A DNA stretch of 64,000 nt from Prosopocoilus inquinatus (Eukaryota > Arthropoda > Insecta > Coleoptera > Lucanidae): positions 47,586,001 to 47,650,000 of the forward strand of contig CM069873.1 in the NCBI GenBank assembly GCA_036172665.1, in the 5' to 3' direction. Below are positions 53,613 to 64,000 of the stretch, one piece after another. Numbering within the stretch: position 1 is the stretch's first letter; each line of letters opens with the position of its first letter. A program made the translations under genes and the position numbers. The notes below the pieces were generated by a model. It saw only the letters and a program-made list of their open reading frames with translations, had not been told where the DNA came from and searched no databases.

Positions 53613-56600
53613 GCGTGGCGTGATGGCGGTCAATAATGAGGAGTTGGTTCTACATCAACGAGGAGACGTGGCCGCTCGAGTAGTCGTCGCTGAAGACGTT
53701 GTATTACCCAGCAGGCTGAGGTTATCGTCGACGCAAAACTGAACGGTGTTTTTTAAGATGGGCAAGTCATTATGGTTGAACCTAATACTGATGATCAGAA
53801 GATTGGAAGAGGAGTCCTCCTTGAGAAAATGTTGTTGACGGCGAAGAAGGAAGTACCTGTCCGCCTGATGAACGTCAATTGTTTCTCCGTCAATATCAAG
53901 AAAGAAAGCATCTTGGGAAGCTGCACCATGGTGTCCTCCATCTCCCGCCAACTTGAAGCAAACGTGCCAGAAGCAAAAGTCCCAACGAAATTATGGGAAA
54001 TGGTTATGTCAACAGCCCAGGAATTGACTCCAGACCAGAAGTCAAAAGCAAAGAATCTGATCGGTCGCTATCAAGATGTATTCGAGGTAGAAAATGGATC
54101 CAAGGGAAGAACTGATGTCGTGAAACACAAAATAGATACTGGAGAAGAAAGACCTATCCGTCAAGCTCCAAGGCGATTACCGTTGGCGAAGCGTGAGGAA
54201 GCGGAACGCATTATTCGCGAGATGGAAAAGGATAATGTGATAGAACCATCAAGCAGTCCGTGAGCGTCACCAGTAGTGCTTGTGAAGAAGAAGGATGGGT
54301 CCACCAGGTTCTGTGTAGACTACCGGTTACTCAAAAATGTCACTAAGAAGGACAGCTATCCCTTGCCACGGATTGATGATACCCTGGACACCCAGGCCGG
54401 CTCAAAGATCTTCTCAACTTTGGACTTAAAGAGTGGATATTGGCAAGTGGAGCTGGCGCCTGAAGATCGAGAAAAGACGGCGTTTTCCATTGGTGGATCT
54501 GTGGCAATTCACAGTGATGCCATTCGGGTTATGTAATGCTCCAGCGACATTTGAGAGGTTAATGGAGACGGTTCTGAAAGGTCTGTCCTGGACAACGTGC
54601 ATGGTGAACCTTGACGACATAATTGTCGTGGGAAAGACGTTCGACGACCACCTCAGGAACCTGGAAAGAGTGTCCAGCGGCTTCGCGGAGCTGGACTAAA
54701 GCTTAGCCTCAAGAAGTGTCACCTGTTCCAGAAGGAAGTGAATTACCTGGGGCACATTGTTAATGGAAATGGAATCGCCGTGGAGCCTGTGAAGATTCAG
54801 GTGGTGAAAGACTGGCCAACTCCCAGAAATAAACACAAAATAAGGAGTTTCCTTGGCCTGTGCACTTACTATCGGCGCTACGTTCCTGGATTTGCAGACA
54901 TTGCTAAGCCGTTGACAAAACTCACTGAAGAAGGTCGTCCATTTGAATGGGACCAACAGTGTCAAATTGACTTTGAACAACTAAAGCAGTACTTGATTAG
55001 TGCTCCTATTCTGAGTTATCCTCTCCCGGAAGGCAAATTCGTCGTGGACACAGATGCTAGCAACGTTGGGATTGGTGGCGTACTCTCCCAGATACAAGAG
55101 GGGCAAGAGAAGGTGATCGGCTACTTCAGTAAAGTCCTATCAAAGCCGGAACGAAACTATTGCGTCACAAGAAGGGAATTGCTAGCCGTCGTAAAAACGA
55201 TAGAACACTTCTACAAGTACTTGTATGGTAGACGCTTCCTCCTGAGGACCGACCATGCCGCTCTAAAATGGCTTCTCCGTTTCAAGAACCCAGAAGGGCA
55301 AGTTGCACGATGGATCGAAGACATTGTGCCGAAGACTGTAAGCACTGTAGTCGTTTGGACGAGAAAGTAGCCACGACTGCGAGGACAGCCATTGTTGACG
55401 ACAAATGGCAAGGCGAAGAACTGCGAAGAGACCAGGAGAACGACCCGGATTTGAAATTAGTGCTAGAATGGAAAAGCAGGGACGCGAGGCCTACCTGGGA
55501 AGAGGTAGCACTATGTGCACCGTCCGTAAAATAATACTGGGCGCAGTGGGACTCCATAGTGTTGGATCGTGGTCTTCTGAAACGAAGCGTAAAGAATCAG
55601 GAAGGCATGAAACAGAAGATACAGTTACTAATCCCCAAGAATAGGGTGCCAGAAGTTCTGAGGGAACTTCACGATGGAACTTCGGGAGGGCATCTGGGAG
55701 TTAAGAAGACTATGGAGAAGGTGCGCGAAAGATTTTACTGGGTGAACTGCAAGGAAGACGTGAAGGATTGGTGCAGAAAGTGTGCAGTCTGCGCAGCCAG
55801 TAACGGTCCCCACAGGCGGGGTAAGGCCCCCATGAGACAGTACAACGTTGGAAGTCCTTTTGAGAGAGTTGCCATCGATGTAGCCGGCCCGTTTCCAGAA
55901 ACGAATGGTGGAAACAAGTACATCGTCGTGGTAATGGACTACTTTAGCAAGTGGGTTGAAGCTTACGCCCTACCTAAACAAGAGGCAGTCACTATTGCGG
56001 AAGTCCTTGTCAGGGAATGGATCAGTCGGTATCGTGCACCTATGGAACTGCATTCAGACCAAGGAAGAAACTTTGAATCGGCCTTGTTCAAGAACGTGTG
56101 TACTCTGCTCGGCGTACGAAAAACTAGAACAACTGCACTCCACCCACAGTAGGACGGAATGGTGGAAAGGTTTAATAGAACCATCAACCGACATTTGTCC
56201 AAGGTCGTTTCCGATCATGAGAGGGACTGGGACACGTACATTCCCCTGTTTCTAATGGCATACCGCTCGTCCGTTCATGAGACAACAGGGGAGACTCCAG
56301 CGAAAGTGGTATTCGGGCGAGAGCCGAGACTGCCCTGCGACCTGAAGTTTGGTGTGAAGCCTGGCGAAGTCTCTGCCGATGAAGATTACTTGAGCAAATT
56401 ACGCAGGAAAATGGACGACATCCACAACCAAGTGCGTCACAATATACAGACGCCAGCGATCGGATGAAGGAGCACTATGACATCAACGCTCAACACGGGG
56501 GATACCAACCTGGAGCACTGGTCTGGCTTTATAACCCCCAAAGACGTCGAGGCCTGTCCCCAAAACTGCAGACCTCTTGGGAAGGTTCTTACAAAGTGAT

Positions 56601-57172
56601 GAATCGGATCAACGACGTCGTTTACCGCATCAAGAAGGTCCCCCATGGCAAACCCAAAGTAATCCACTTCAACCGGATAGCCCCTTACCACGGAGAAGCA
56701 GATGAAGGGACAGTACAAAGGGCGCAAGTTTCCGAAGTAAACTTCGAAACCTTCATGTCTCATCACGCTGAAGGAAGTAAGGCACGGTTTGGAGTGACCA
56801 CGGAGAAGCAACAAGATCTCTTTAAAGTGCCACTGGAATACAGTCTGGCCAACTGCGTAGCAGAAGACCTGAAAATATCCAAAGGAGCTCCGAAGACAGC
56901 ATCCCGTGGTAGGCAAGAGCTTGCAGATCATCGATTCGACGGCAGATCGGAGGCGCCACGTGCATTATTTAGTCACTAAGAAGACATCAAGCGGTAAACC
57001 TGACTATCAAAGTATGTGGAGAGCCCTATATAGCCTGAGGAGACAGCTGATAGAGAACCACCAGATGAAGTTAGCCATCCCCAAATAGGGCTGCGGATTG
57101 GACGAACTAGACTGGAGAGTAATTCGAAGCATGCTGGAAGTCATCTTCCACAGAACGGGAATTGAATTCCTA
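53613..57172 (+). mobile_element. Macro-domain Gypsy, copy B (both ends truncated, decayed)
   Basis: Corresponds to about 5474-9160 of copy A, more than 95% identical by eye. It lacks gag, the protease start, both LTRs and the zinc finger. It begins directly beside the transposase and ends in LINE-type sequence. Stops at 54261-54263, about 55371 and 56150, and frameshifts near 53730, 54500, 54690, 56450 and 56900, have killed it. Confidence 0.93.
53613..57172 (+). pseudogene. pol: Pol of macro-domain Gypsy, copy B
   Basis: In order: protease end, RT with a NLDD active site (Tyr replaced by Asn at 54607), RNase H (DTDASNVGIGG), integrase zinc site and D-D-E core (AIDVAGPFP, HSDQGRNFE, then GMVERFNR after an in-frame TAG), and part of the macro domain. 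A deletion of about 38 bp near 56886 removes the piece that holds SKGIAQVFRKKFG in copy A, so the ADP-ribose pocket is damaged. The catalytic-Asp motif GCGLD is also shifted by a stop at 57086-57088. So the macro domain shows no obvious preservation relative to the rest of pol. Confidence 0.9.
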
Positions 57173-57620
57173 GTCCTTCACTACTTTAGTAGGTATTTCA
57201 TCTACTCCAGCAGCATCTGTATTTTTTAATTTAGAAATAATGTCCTCTATTTTCAATTCTGACACTGGCGCAAGAAAAAATGTGGTATTCTTGTTAATGT
57301 TAAAGCTGTTTTGTATGATTGGTAATTTGATTAACAAATTTTCTGAAATATTTAAAAAATAGTTATTAAATTGATTAGCTAAAATTTGTCCATCTAAATA
57401 CTAATTTATTTTCAAAAAAGTGTAGTATTTTCAAAGCTAGAGGAATTATTAATTTCTTTCTTTACCAGCTTCCAAGTAGTTTTCGGGATATTCGTAGAAT
57501 TCTTGATTATCCATTCATTTTGCAAGTATTTAGTATTTTTAATGACTTTTTTAAATAACTTTTTATATCTTAAATAGTTTGACGAATGACAGGGTGTGAA
57601 AATAGCTTTTGGAAGTAGTA
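57173..57620 (-). pseudogene. LINE reverse transcriptase fragment (linker/RT start)
   Basis: Minus-strand pieces read KLKNTDAAGVDEIPTKVVKD (the common start of RT in Jockey/CR1-type LINEs) preceded by ITNHTKQL, and ILNTCKMNG and SRKLLGSW in other frames. Gaps and stops are frequent. Confidence 0.65.
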
Positions 57621-58144
57621 TAGTTCACGTTTTGTTTAACTGGATTTTTTTATACCCGTTGTAATCCAGCCATCCTTTCGAACATTATCAATAACGCGAG
57701 TCATAGGAAAACATTGATCAAAAACTGGATAAAATATAATTATATAGTATTATCTATGCAACTCACCGAAGACAAGTCGATCTAGTCGGCACACTGATTG
57801 TCATTCTTAGATTAAAATTGTATAATAAACACAATAGTTCATTTTGTTGTCTTGAATTCTTTAACAAATCGAAGTTCAAATCCCCACATAATGGGGTCTA
57901 TTCTGTAACATTGATATGGACTTGACATTGCTATGCTTCAAGTGACCTTGCAAAATTGGTATTCTCTAAATAGTTTCGTAACAACTTGCAATCCGTTTCA
58001 AGTGTGGCAATGTGTTCGGCAATCGACTTGAAATGTTATGAAATCGTAACAAATTCTCTACAATTATTGATGACCACATCAAAATGTTCAGTAAAACATA
58101 AGACTTTTATGTTTTTATAACAGTTTAAAAATAATTCTATATTA
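57621..58144. other. Unannotated AT-rich stretch
   Basis: No gene or repeat that I can support. Confidence 0.4.
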
Positions 58145-58564
58145 TTAATTTTGTTTCTTAAACTTTAAATGTTTACGTGCATAACGATCATATCCGACAA
58201 CTCTCTCAAAAAAATCTTGCGCTGCCTCACTGTCCTGAACTATCCTTTGATCCACGCCCATAACACTGGAATCACTTTCTTCTTCCGACTGCAACTCCTC
58301 ACTCCAAGACGTTTCTTCATCATTTGCTTTTATACTATCGTTTAAATTCACATTTAGTGAAAGATTGTTATACATCACAGTATTATTTACTTCTTCGTAA
58401 TTTGTTTTAATATATGATAAATTAATTTCACGATTGTCACACATTAAAATTAAGTTTTGTAAATGCTTGGCACAAAGTTGTGCATTCCGTTTTTTACCTT
58501 GAAAGTTGTAATGAAGACCATGTGTAGTATATAAATCTCGAGAGATATTTACATATTTACACAT
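58145..58564 (-). CDS. Hypothetical protein, possible SGNH-hydrolase-like tail
   Basis: A 139-codon frame. The start, YVNISRDLYTTHGLHYNFQG, resembles the C-terminal catalytic block of SGNH/GDSL esterase-like proteins encoded by some TEs and TE-derived genes, with an H in the right place (GLH-N-GK). The rest is acidic (EETSWSEELQSEEESDSS) with no known domain. It lies between LINE fragments on the same strand. It could be part of a TE gene or a decayed host exon. Weak. Confidence 0.35.
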   Translation of the reverse strand: MCKYVNISRDLYTTHGLHYNFQGKKRNAQLCAKHLQNLILMCDNREINLSYIKTNYEEVNNTVMYNNLSLNVNLNDSIKANDEETSWSEELQSEEESDSSVMGVDQRIVQDSEAAQDFFERVVGYDRYARKHLKFKKQN

Positions 58565-58609
58565 ATTTGTGTGAGCTTGTACTTGTGGCCTCTTAAATGG
58601 GTGTTATAG

Positions 58610-58800
58610 TTTTAATATTTCGTTCAAATTACAAGCGTAAAACCCCGTCAAGATCTTATACACTTCAATTAGGTCTCCTCTTTGTCTTCTTTCGTGCAGT
58701 GAAGTGAGTCGCAGACGAGTAAGGCGTTCGTGGTAAGGAATATTGCAGACTGTTGTCGGTAATTTGGTTGCCCTACGCTCTACCAGTTATAATAAATATC
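58610..58800 (-). pseudogene. LINE reverse transcriptase, C-terminal block
   Basis: The minus strand encodes RATKLPTTVCNIPYHERLTR, LRLTSLHERRQRGDLIEVYK and ILTGFY, the strongly conserved C-terminal end of Jockey/CR1-type LINE polymerases. It lies downstream of the YADG box at 59261-59428 in the LINE's direction, so the two probably belong to one element. Confidence 0.75.
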
Positions 58801-59260
58801 CTTGGAAAAATAATTGATAAGATTTGACATGGTAATAAAATATTGCGTTCAGTTGTAAGTCTGCTAAATGTAGAAGGAAAAGATAAACAGAAAATAAACG
58901 CACAAAATGCCGTAAATAATTCCTATGCAAATATTGTTAAAAGGCAGAATTTTTGTGTTAATAAAACCAATGAATGCAAGAAGAGGAAGAAAAGTTAAAT
59001 CGAGCTGTTTTACATTTTGGAATAACTAGAATTTACAAAAAGAACAACGGAACTGCACTACAAGTCTAGAAAATGTCTAAAGCGACAGTGGATAAATTGT
59101 AAGGTAAATACAAAATCAAAATATCAAGTCTGTAACATCCGAAAATTAGGATTGTTGCAATCTAGATATCACATGATCAAAATTATTTAAAAGGGTGTCT
59201 TTTAAAGCAAAATAAATTCAGTCATACTAATTGTAACATAAAAAAGTCAAAAAGGATGTA
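58801..59260. other. Decayed LINE interior or unassigned AT-rich sequence
   Basis: Expected to hold the segment between the RT active site and the C-terminal block, but no clear motif is readable. Confidence 0.35.
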
Positions 59261-59428
59261 TTAATATAATGAGTGATTAGCAGACTTCAAAGACAGGGCA
59301 TCTAGATCTGAGTTTACTTTTAGCATTGCCTCATGCCAGTGCGACGGTCTGAAGGGAAAATACAGCTCCGTGCCATCTGCATAGACATGAGCCGAACAAT
59401 TTTTGAATTTTAAAAATTTGGATGTATA
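59261..59428 (-). pseudogene. LINE reverse transcriptase, active-site segment
   Basis: Encodes TSKFLKFKNCSAHVYADGTE, then LYFPFRPSH and LKVNSDLDALSLKS. The RT box should be YADD; the second Asp is Gly. The segment just upstream lies 3.1 kb away at 62564, on the other side of a fold-back element. Confidence 0.8.
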
Positions 59429-59566
59429 TGTCCAGGGTGAGTTTTTTTTTATCTTGAGACAACGCAATTTATTGAAAACTATGTATCGAATCAAAAAGCT
59501 TTGTTGTGAACACAATTTGTTCGATCCGAAGGAGCCTATCTAGTGATACCAATTACAAATCCCCAG

Positions 59567-59587
59567 CCCCCCCCCCCCCCCCCCCCC
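59567..59587 (+). repeat. C(21) homopolymer
   Basis: Twenty-one C in a row in the left arm of the fold-back element. The corresponding place in the right arm (about 62405-62430) has a mixed C/G-rich stretch instead, so the run grew after insertion or is an assembly error. Confidence 0.85.
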
Positions 59588-59879
59588 ACTGGGTGGAAAC
59601 TTTCAAATACCAAATAGAAACCACTCTTTTTATTGCAGATTCGGATTCTACGCCTAAGGCTACGTAAGGTTTGTCCGAAGCTTTGTTTTGGATTTCTGGC
59701 CGATGGCGTTGAATTTTTGCAAAACCTATTTTTAGCGTTACTCAGGAACAACGACGTATTAGGTTTCTATTCCCATTGGGGTGCTTGTTTTAGGTGAGTT
59801 CCCTCGCCTCTCACCATCGGGGTGTTTATTTGTAATATTATTTCAGTAAGTACACCACAAACGTTGTTCCTGGGTAAGG

Positions 59880-60175
59880 CTAAAGATATGTTTTTTTTTT
59901 ATCTTGAGACAATACAATATCTTGAAAATTATGCGTCAGATCAAAAAATTTAGGAATCAAATAGGAACCACCATTTTTTTATTGAAGATTCGAATTTTAG
60001 GCCGCAAGCTACATGAGGTTTGTCTGAATCTTTGTTTTGGATTCTTGGCCCATGACGTTGAACTTTTACAAAATCTTCTCACCTTACACAGGAACAACGA
60101 CGTCGACGTGGTGCACTTACTGAAATAATATTACAATAAACACCCCGAAGCACAGTGGTCGAAATGCATAATCTA
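59880..60175 (+). repeat. Extra partial copy of the fold-back arm
   Basis: Repeats the ATCTTGAGACAA to AACAACGACG order found in the left arm, some 440 bp further on and in the same orientation. Diverged by some 15-20% by eye. Confidence 0.7.
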
Positions 60176-60896
60176 GCTGTGCTAAAATATAAAAGTTAGC
60201 AGTACCAATTTAAAAAAAGCCGATGTTTTACTTGTGTAATATACTTCGGTAGTTACTAAGACAACATCATAAATTATTTAGTTATTTAAATAACTGAGCG
60301 TGGGGTTTTCAAACCCCAAATACACACAACAGTAAACAAAACGCTCATATTTATCTTTTCTTAAGTCTGAAAGTGTGTGTCTTGTTTTTAAGATTCTGTT
60401 GCGACTTGTGCTTTCCGAAACTATGGATAATTTTCCTATACGTAATATGAACATTGAATAGCCACCATTTTAAATTTGAATGATTCTTTTATGTCAACTG
60501 ACACGCTGTTGAAATTTATGATGTAGTAATCACTCATATCCGCTGATATTCGAGTTGAAATGTGTTTATGTACAATAACAAAGAATGTTTGTATTTAATT
60601 ATTAAAAATATATATGCAAGAAATTGCATAGATAATATATTTTTTCTCTTTACCGCCATATAAATACACTATAGGATTTTATAAGAAAAATGTTGAGAAG
60701 TCACAAAATAAAGAACAGATAAAATAGCGACATCTTACTATCGCTTTTTGACCTGACATTGCAGTAGGATAGACAAATTGAAGCGGGATTTGCTCCTAAT
60801 AAGCCCCCCATGCAAGGCGGCCATGCTTGCTGTCAAAGCATAATGAAAGATTTTAGAAAAATTTTTTGCAAATCGTTTTTGATTGCAGTGAGAACC

Positions 60897-60961
60897 TCGA
60901 GCAGCCTCTGGACAGCTGTTTCAGCCCTGCTTGGGGCTTCTTCAGCAGAAACGTAGCTCGA
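60897..60961 (-). ncRNA. Hammerhead ribozyme (312-bp repeat family)
   Basis: Same sequence as the ribozymes of the 1597-2406 array; core, all stems and GUC cut site are intact. Confidence 0.92.
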
Positions 60962-61350
60962 CATTCCCACTGCAGACCAAAAACGACTTGCCCAATTTAT
61001 TCGCAAATGCGATGTAAGAATAAGAATGATGAACAGATAAAATAGCGACATCTTACGCTTTTTGACCTGACATTGCAGTAGGATAGACAAATTGAAGCGG
61101 GATTTGCTCCTAATAAATCAAGAACGATTTGCACAAAATTTTTCTAAAAACTTTCATTATGCTTTGACAGCAAGCATGGCCGCCTTGCATGGGGGACTTA
61201 TTAGAAGCAAATCCCGCTTCAATTTGTCTATCCTACTGCAATGTCAGGTCAAAAAGCGATAGTAAGATGTCGCTATTTTATATGTTCATCATTCTTACAT
61301 CGCAATTGCGAATAAAGTGGGCAAGTCGTTTTTGGTCTGCAATGGGAATG

Positions 61351-61415
61351 TCGAGCTACGTCTCTGCTGAAGAAGCCCCAAGCAGGGCTGAAACAGCTGT
61401 CCAGTGGCTGCTCGA
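61351..61415 (+). ncRNA. Hammerhead ribozyme (312-bp repeat family), plus strand
   Basis: Core, stems II and III and the cut site are intact. Inner stem I has one mismatch (CAGU in place of CAGA). Confidence 0.88.
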
Positions 61416-61463
61416 GGTTTTCACTGCAATCAAGAACAATTTGCACAAAATTTTTCACAAAAT

Positions 61464-61605
61464 AAAGTTCATTTCCCCGAAATTTTTCTTATCTCTATAA
61501 TATTTTATAAAATCGTTAACAGAAAAAATTTCATTTCCAAAAGTTCATTTCCCCGAAATTTTTCTTATCTCTATAATATTTTATAAAATCGTTAACAGAA
61601 AAAAT
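61464..61605 (+). repeat. 76-bp tandem duplication
   Basis: AAAGTTCATTTCCCCGAAAT and the bases up to AACAGAAAAAATT occur at 61464 and again at 61540, with almost no change. The first copy begins inside the target duplication of the hammerhead element, so the tandem arose at or after the insertion. Confidence 0.85.
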
Positions 61606-62563
61606 TGAAAAAAGTATAGATTTTAAAGAAAATTATTGATGACGTCACAGTTCAAAATTATGATGTCACAAGAAAAAAATTAAAAACGCCAGTTTGTGGC
61701 AAATAATTAGGCATTTAACTTAAAACATTTTTTTGGAAAACCTATAATAGAGACCACCCATTCCTAATTTTTATTTATACTGTATACTTATTTGCAATTT
61801 TTTGTATACATAAACATATCTGAGCTCGAAAATCAACGGATATGAGTGTAATGCAATGGACTTCAACAACGTGCGAGTTGATTTAAAAAAGGAATTCAAA
61901 TTTAAGATCATGGTATGTTCAATTATCTGTAAAGTTTGGGAAAACCGAAATTGAAACAAAATCTTAAAAGTAACACATTTTCAAGCTAAAGACGAATATG
62001 AGAATTTCGTTTACTGCTTTTTATTTATATGCTATATAATTACAATTTCTTTCTTGGAGTTCATCTGGGATGAGGAAAACCGAATCTGAGAGTGAAAATG
62101 AATAAATTTTATTTTAAAACTATTTTTTTAATCGTTAAAATCAATAAACTTTTATGTTTTGAATTTTGCACAGCTAGATTAGCCGTCTCGACCAGTATGC
62201 GATGGTGAGAGGTGAGGGGACTCATCTAAGACAAGCACCCCGAAGGGAACAGAAATTTACTAAGGCAAATGAGGTTTTGCAGAAATTCATCGTCATCGGC
62301 CAGGAATCTAAAACAAAGAATCGGACAAGCCTTATGTAGTTTCAGACATAGAATTCGAATCTGTAATAAAAAATGGTAGTTCCTATTTGCGATTTGAGAG
62401 TTGCTCCCAGCCTCACCCACTGGGAGTGGGGGTGGGAAGTGGCGATTGGAATAATTAGATGGGCTCCTTCGGGTCGAACAAATTGCATTCACAACATTTC
62501 TTGATTCGATGCATAGTTTTCGAGATATTGCGTTGTCTCAAGATAAAAAACTCACCATGTATA

Positions 62564-62950
62564 AACAGAACAACAAAGGGCCCATTAGAGATCTCTATGG
62601 AACTCCTTGACAAATCAGAAGGGGAGACGAAACTCGATTATCAACAATGACACTTTGCTTGCGGTTTTCAAGATGTGATTTTATGAAGGTAGAATTAATA
62701 CTTGCAGGTTTCAAAACAGTGCACAAAAGATCTTGCTGCATCGTGTCCAAATGCCTTACTAAAATCTAATAAAGTTAGAATAGTAATGAGTCTTGTCAGA
62801 AGCATGCATTACATCATCGGTTACTTTTAATAAAGCATTCTCACAGCTGCAACCACTCCTAAAGCCAGACTGCACATTGGGCAAAATGTCTGTGCGATTA
62901 TACTTAAAAATTTTGATAAAACAGGAAGCAAACTTATAGGAAGAATATCT
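62564..62950 (-). pseudogene. LINE reverse transcriptase, upstream segment
   Basis: The minus strand encodes TDILPNVQSGFRSGCSCENA, then LLKVTDDVMHASDK, which is RT block 2 of Jockey-like LINEs, then SKAF-type and SSPSDLSRSSIEISNGPF blocks, with frame changes. It continues at 59428 after the fold-back insert. LINEs copy their RNA at a nicked target with this enzyme; here it is inactive. Confidence 0.75.
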
Positions 62951-62956
62951 TTCATA

Positions 62957-64000
62957 TCTTCGGGGGGAAAGGTTTTACAAGTGCGTGTTTCTAGGGACTG
63001 TGCTTTCGATAATGCAAGAATTAATAATATGTGTAAGATACGAGAGTCTTATTGAACAACACATTTTAATCATAATTATACTAATACCATCAATTCCAGT
63101 TGCTGTAGATTTAAAACTTCTTACAAACCTGAAAACGTATTAATATACCGGCTGTTTCAAATTGAGTGTGCAATGAAGGGATCTCCTAAACCGTAAGAGA
63201 TACAAATTCAGGTAAATGGAAGAAAAGTTGCATGAATCAATGCCTAATTCACATCTATTGAGAGAATATTTTTTTTTCTTATTTCTTCTTGAGATGTTAA
63301 TAAAAATGTAAACATCTCGATTTTCTTTTTCTCTCTGTATCTCTTTTATTATACATAATCTTGAAATTCTGATTTAACTTTCTACAGGCACTTTATGATT
63401 CTGCTTCGAACAGGAGTAACAGAATTGAAGTCAAACGTTTCGTCTTTCCGCGACCATCATCAGTTTCGAGTTTTTAAATATAACTTATGTCTTTTTATTG
63501 TTCTATTCGATAGAATTTTTTCTCCCAATTGTAACGGTACATCACACTTAATAGTTGATATTAATCTGAAGCTTAAATAATACCGATTTTTATATCAAAA
63601 TTTTATTTAATACATAATTTCAAATTTTTAGTTCATTTTCTTAGCTACAGCGTAAATTATAATAAACTATTTAAAGTTTTTCTGTATCGTTATTTTAATA
63701 ATGCAGTGCACTTACGAAAACGAATTTTTACCGACAAATATCTAGTAGTTCTAATAATAATTTGCTGGACTAGTGTCCTCAGCTTTGGTATAGGAACGAA
63801 AAAGCCTAGTTTTTAATTTTGACTCGCACTGTTGGGTTAAAAGAAAAAGTGAATACTAATTATACTAAAAATATTTAGATATTATTGAATAGTGCCTTCT
63901 ACAAAGACTTTGGCAGCTAAAAACGAAATATTTTTGTGATCAATTTGAAAGATACTTTCTATAACAATGTAATTTTTTTTAAATTTCTTTAGCACTCAGT
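62957..64000. other. AT-rich stretch to the right edge
   Basis: No gene. A hammerhead-like core on the minus strand at 63434-63470 (CUGAUGA and GAAA with a weak stem II) is discussed as a finding but not annotated. Confidence 0.4.

Larger units (their letters stand above)
60714..61454. mobile_element. Fold-back hammerhead element with 13-bp TSD
   Basis: About 1.3 minus-oriented units (60714-61115) are joined to about one plus-oriented unit (61120-61454). It is flanked by TCACAAAATAAAG at 60701-60713 and 61455-61467, a perfect 13-bp direct repeat. It carries two ribozymes in opposite orientation. Confidence 0.9.
59436..62556. mobile_element. 3.1-kb fold-back element inserted in the LINE
   Basis: The ends, GGTGAGTTTTTT at the left and AAAAAACTCACC at the right, are inverted, and the arms continue about 380 bp: 59436-59840 against 62165-62556. 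ATGTATA flanks the insert at 59422-59428 (seven bases before the left end) and 62557-62563. LINE coding resumes on either side, which confirms the insertion. No transposase. It has a second, partial copy of the arm at 59880-60175 and a hammerhead element at 60714-61454. Confidence 0.8.

Noticed and set aside
1..64000. CRISPR arrays, bacterial operons, ribosome binding sites, rRNA and tRNA genes
   Set aside because: The window is eukaryotic. The repeats are TE-derived, and no cloverleaf or rRNA sequence was recognised.

Overview
The window looks like arthropod DNA, most likely insect. It is AT-rich and full of eukaryotic transposable elements (TEs). One Gypsy-type leader has a primer site matching the 3' end of an arthropod tRNA-Lys, and one LTR has a TATA box about 30 bp ahead of a TCAGT initiator. 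I recognise no intact host gene. Almost everything interpretable is a transposon, many of them nested. This is family-level recognition by reading; no search was run.

Layout. 1-692: end of a hAT transposase. 1597-2406: tandem array of a 312-bp hammerhead-ribozyme repeat. 3684-11383: a TA-flanked element with long inverted arms, split by a recent Ty3/Gypsy element (3751-9649) whose Pol carries a C-terminal macro domain and a CCCH zinc finger. 12682-16240 (+) and 17905-29990 (-): two decayed copies of a second Gypsy family, tail to tail around a 1.1-kb inverted-repeat element. The minus copy is a Russian doll. It holds a third Gypsy (20262-23415) and a 5.4-kb TA-flanked element (23740-29146). 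That element holds a Tc1 transposase gene with an intron, and the intron holds a fold-back hammerhead element. 34529-39158: an inverted-repeat pair around a fourth Gypsy (minus). 40184 to about 52780: a decayed Maverick/Polinton (integrase, DUF8207-like protein, packaging ATPase, PLA2-like/protease protein, penton-like capsid). It is split by a Penelope-like element (PLE, 44200-50981) and by a small TA-flanked element. 52780-53603: an IS630/Tc1-mariner-like transposase. 53613-57172: a truncated second copy of the macro-domain Gypsy. 57173 to about 62950: non-LTR retrotransposon (LINE) pieces, one split by a 3.1-kb fold-back element that holds another hammerhead repeat.

The most interesting system is the hammerhead repeat. 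Its ribozyme core lies in six clusters: CUGAAGA, a 5-bp stem II, GAAA, a tiny palindromic stem III, a cleavable UC, and a two-part stem I. Four clusters are fold-back insertions flanked by perfect 12-13-bp direct repeats, so the unit has moved through the genome. It resembles metazoan retrozymes, small tandem repeats thought to be moved by PLEs. The window also has a PLE with RT and GIY-YIG domains, whose inverted termini carry a different hammerhead, and a third hammerhead at 24932-24985. A plausible PLE helper, its own ribozymes and the non-autonomous ribozyme repeat thus lie within 60 kb.
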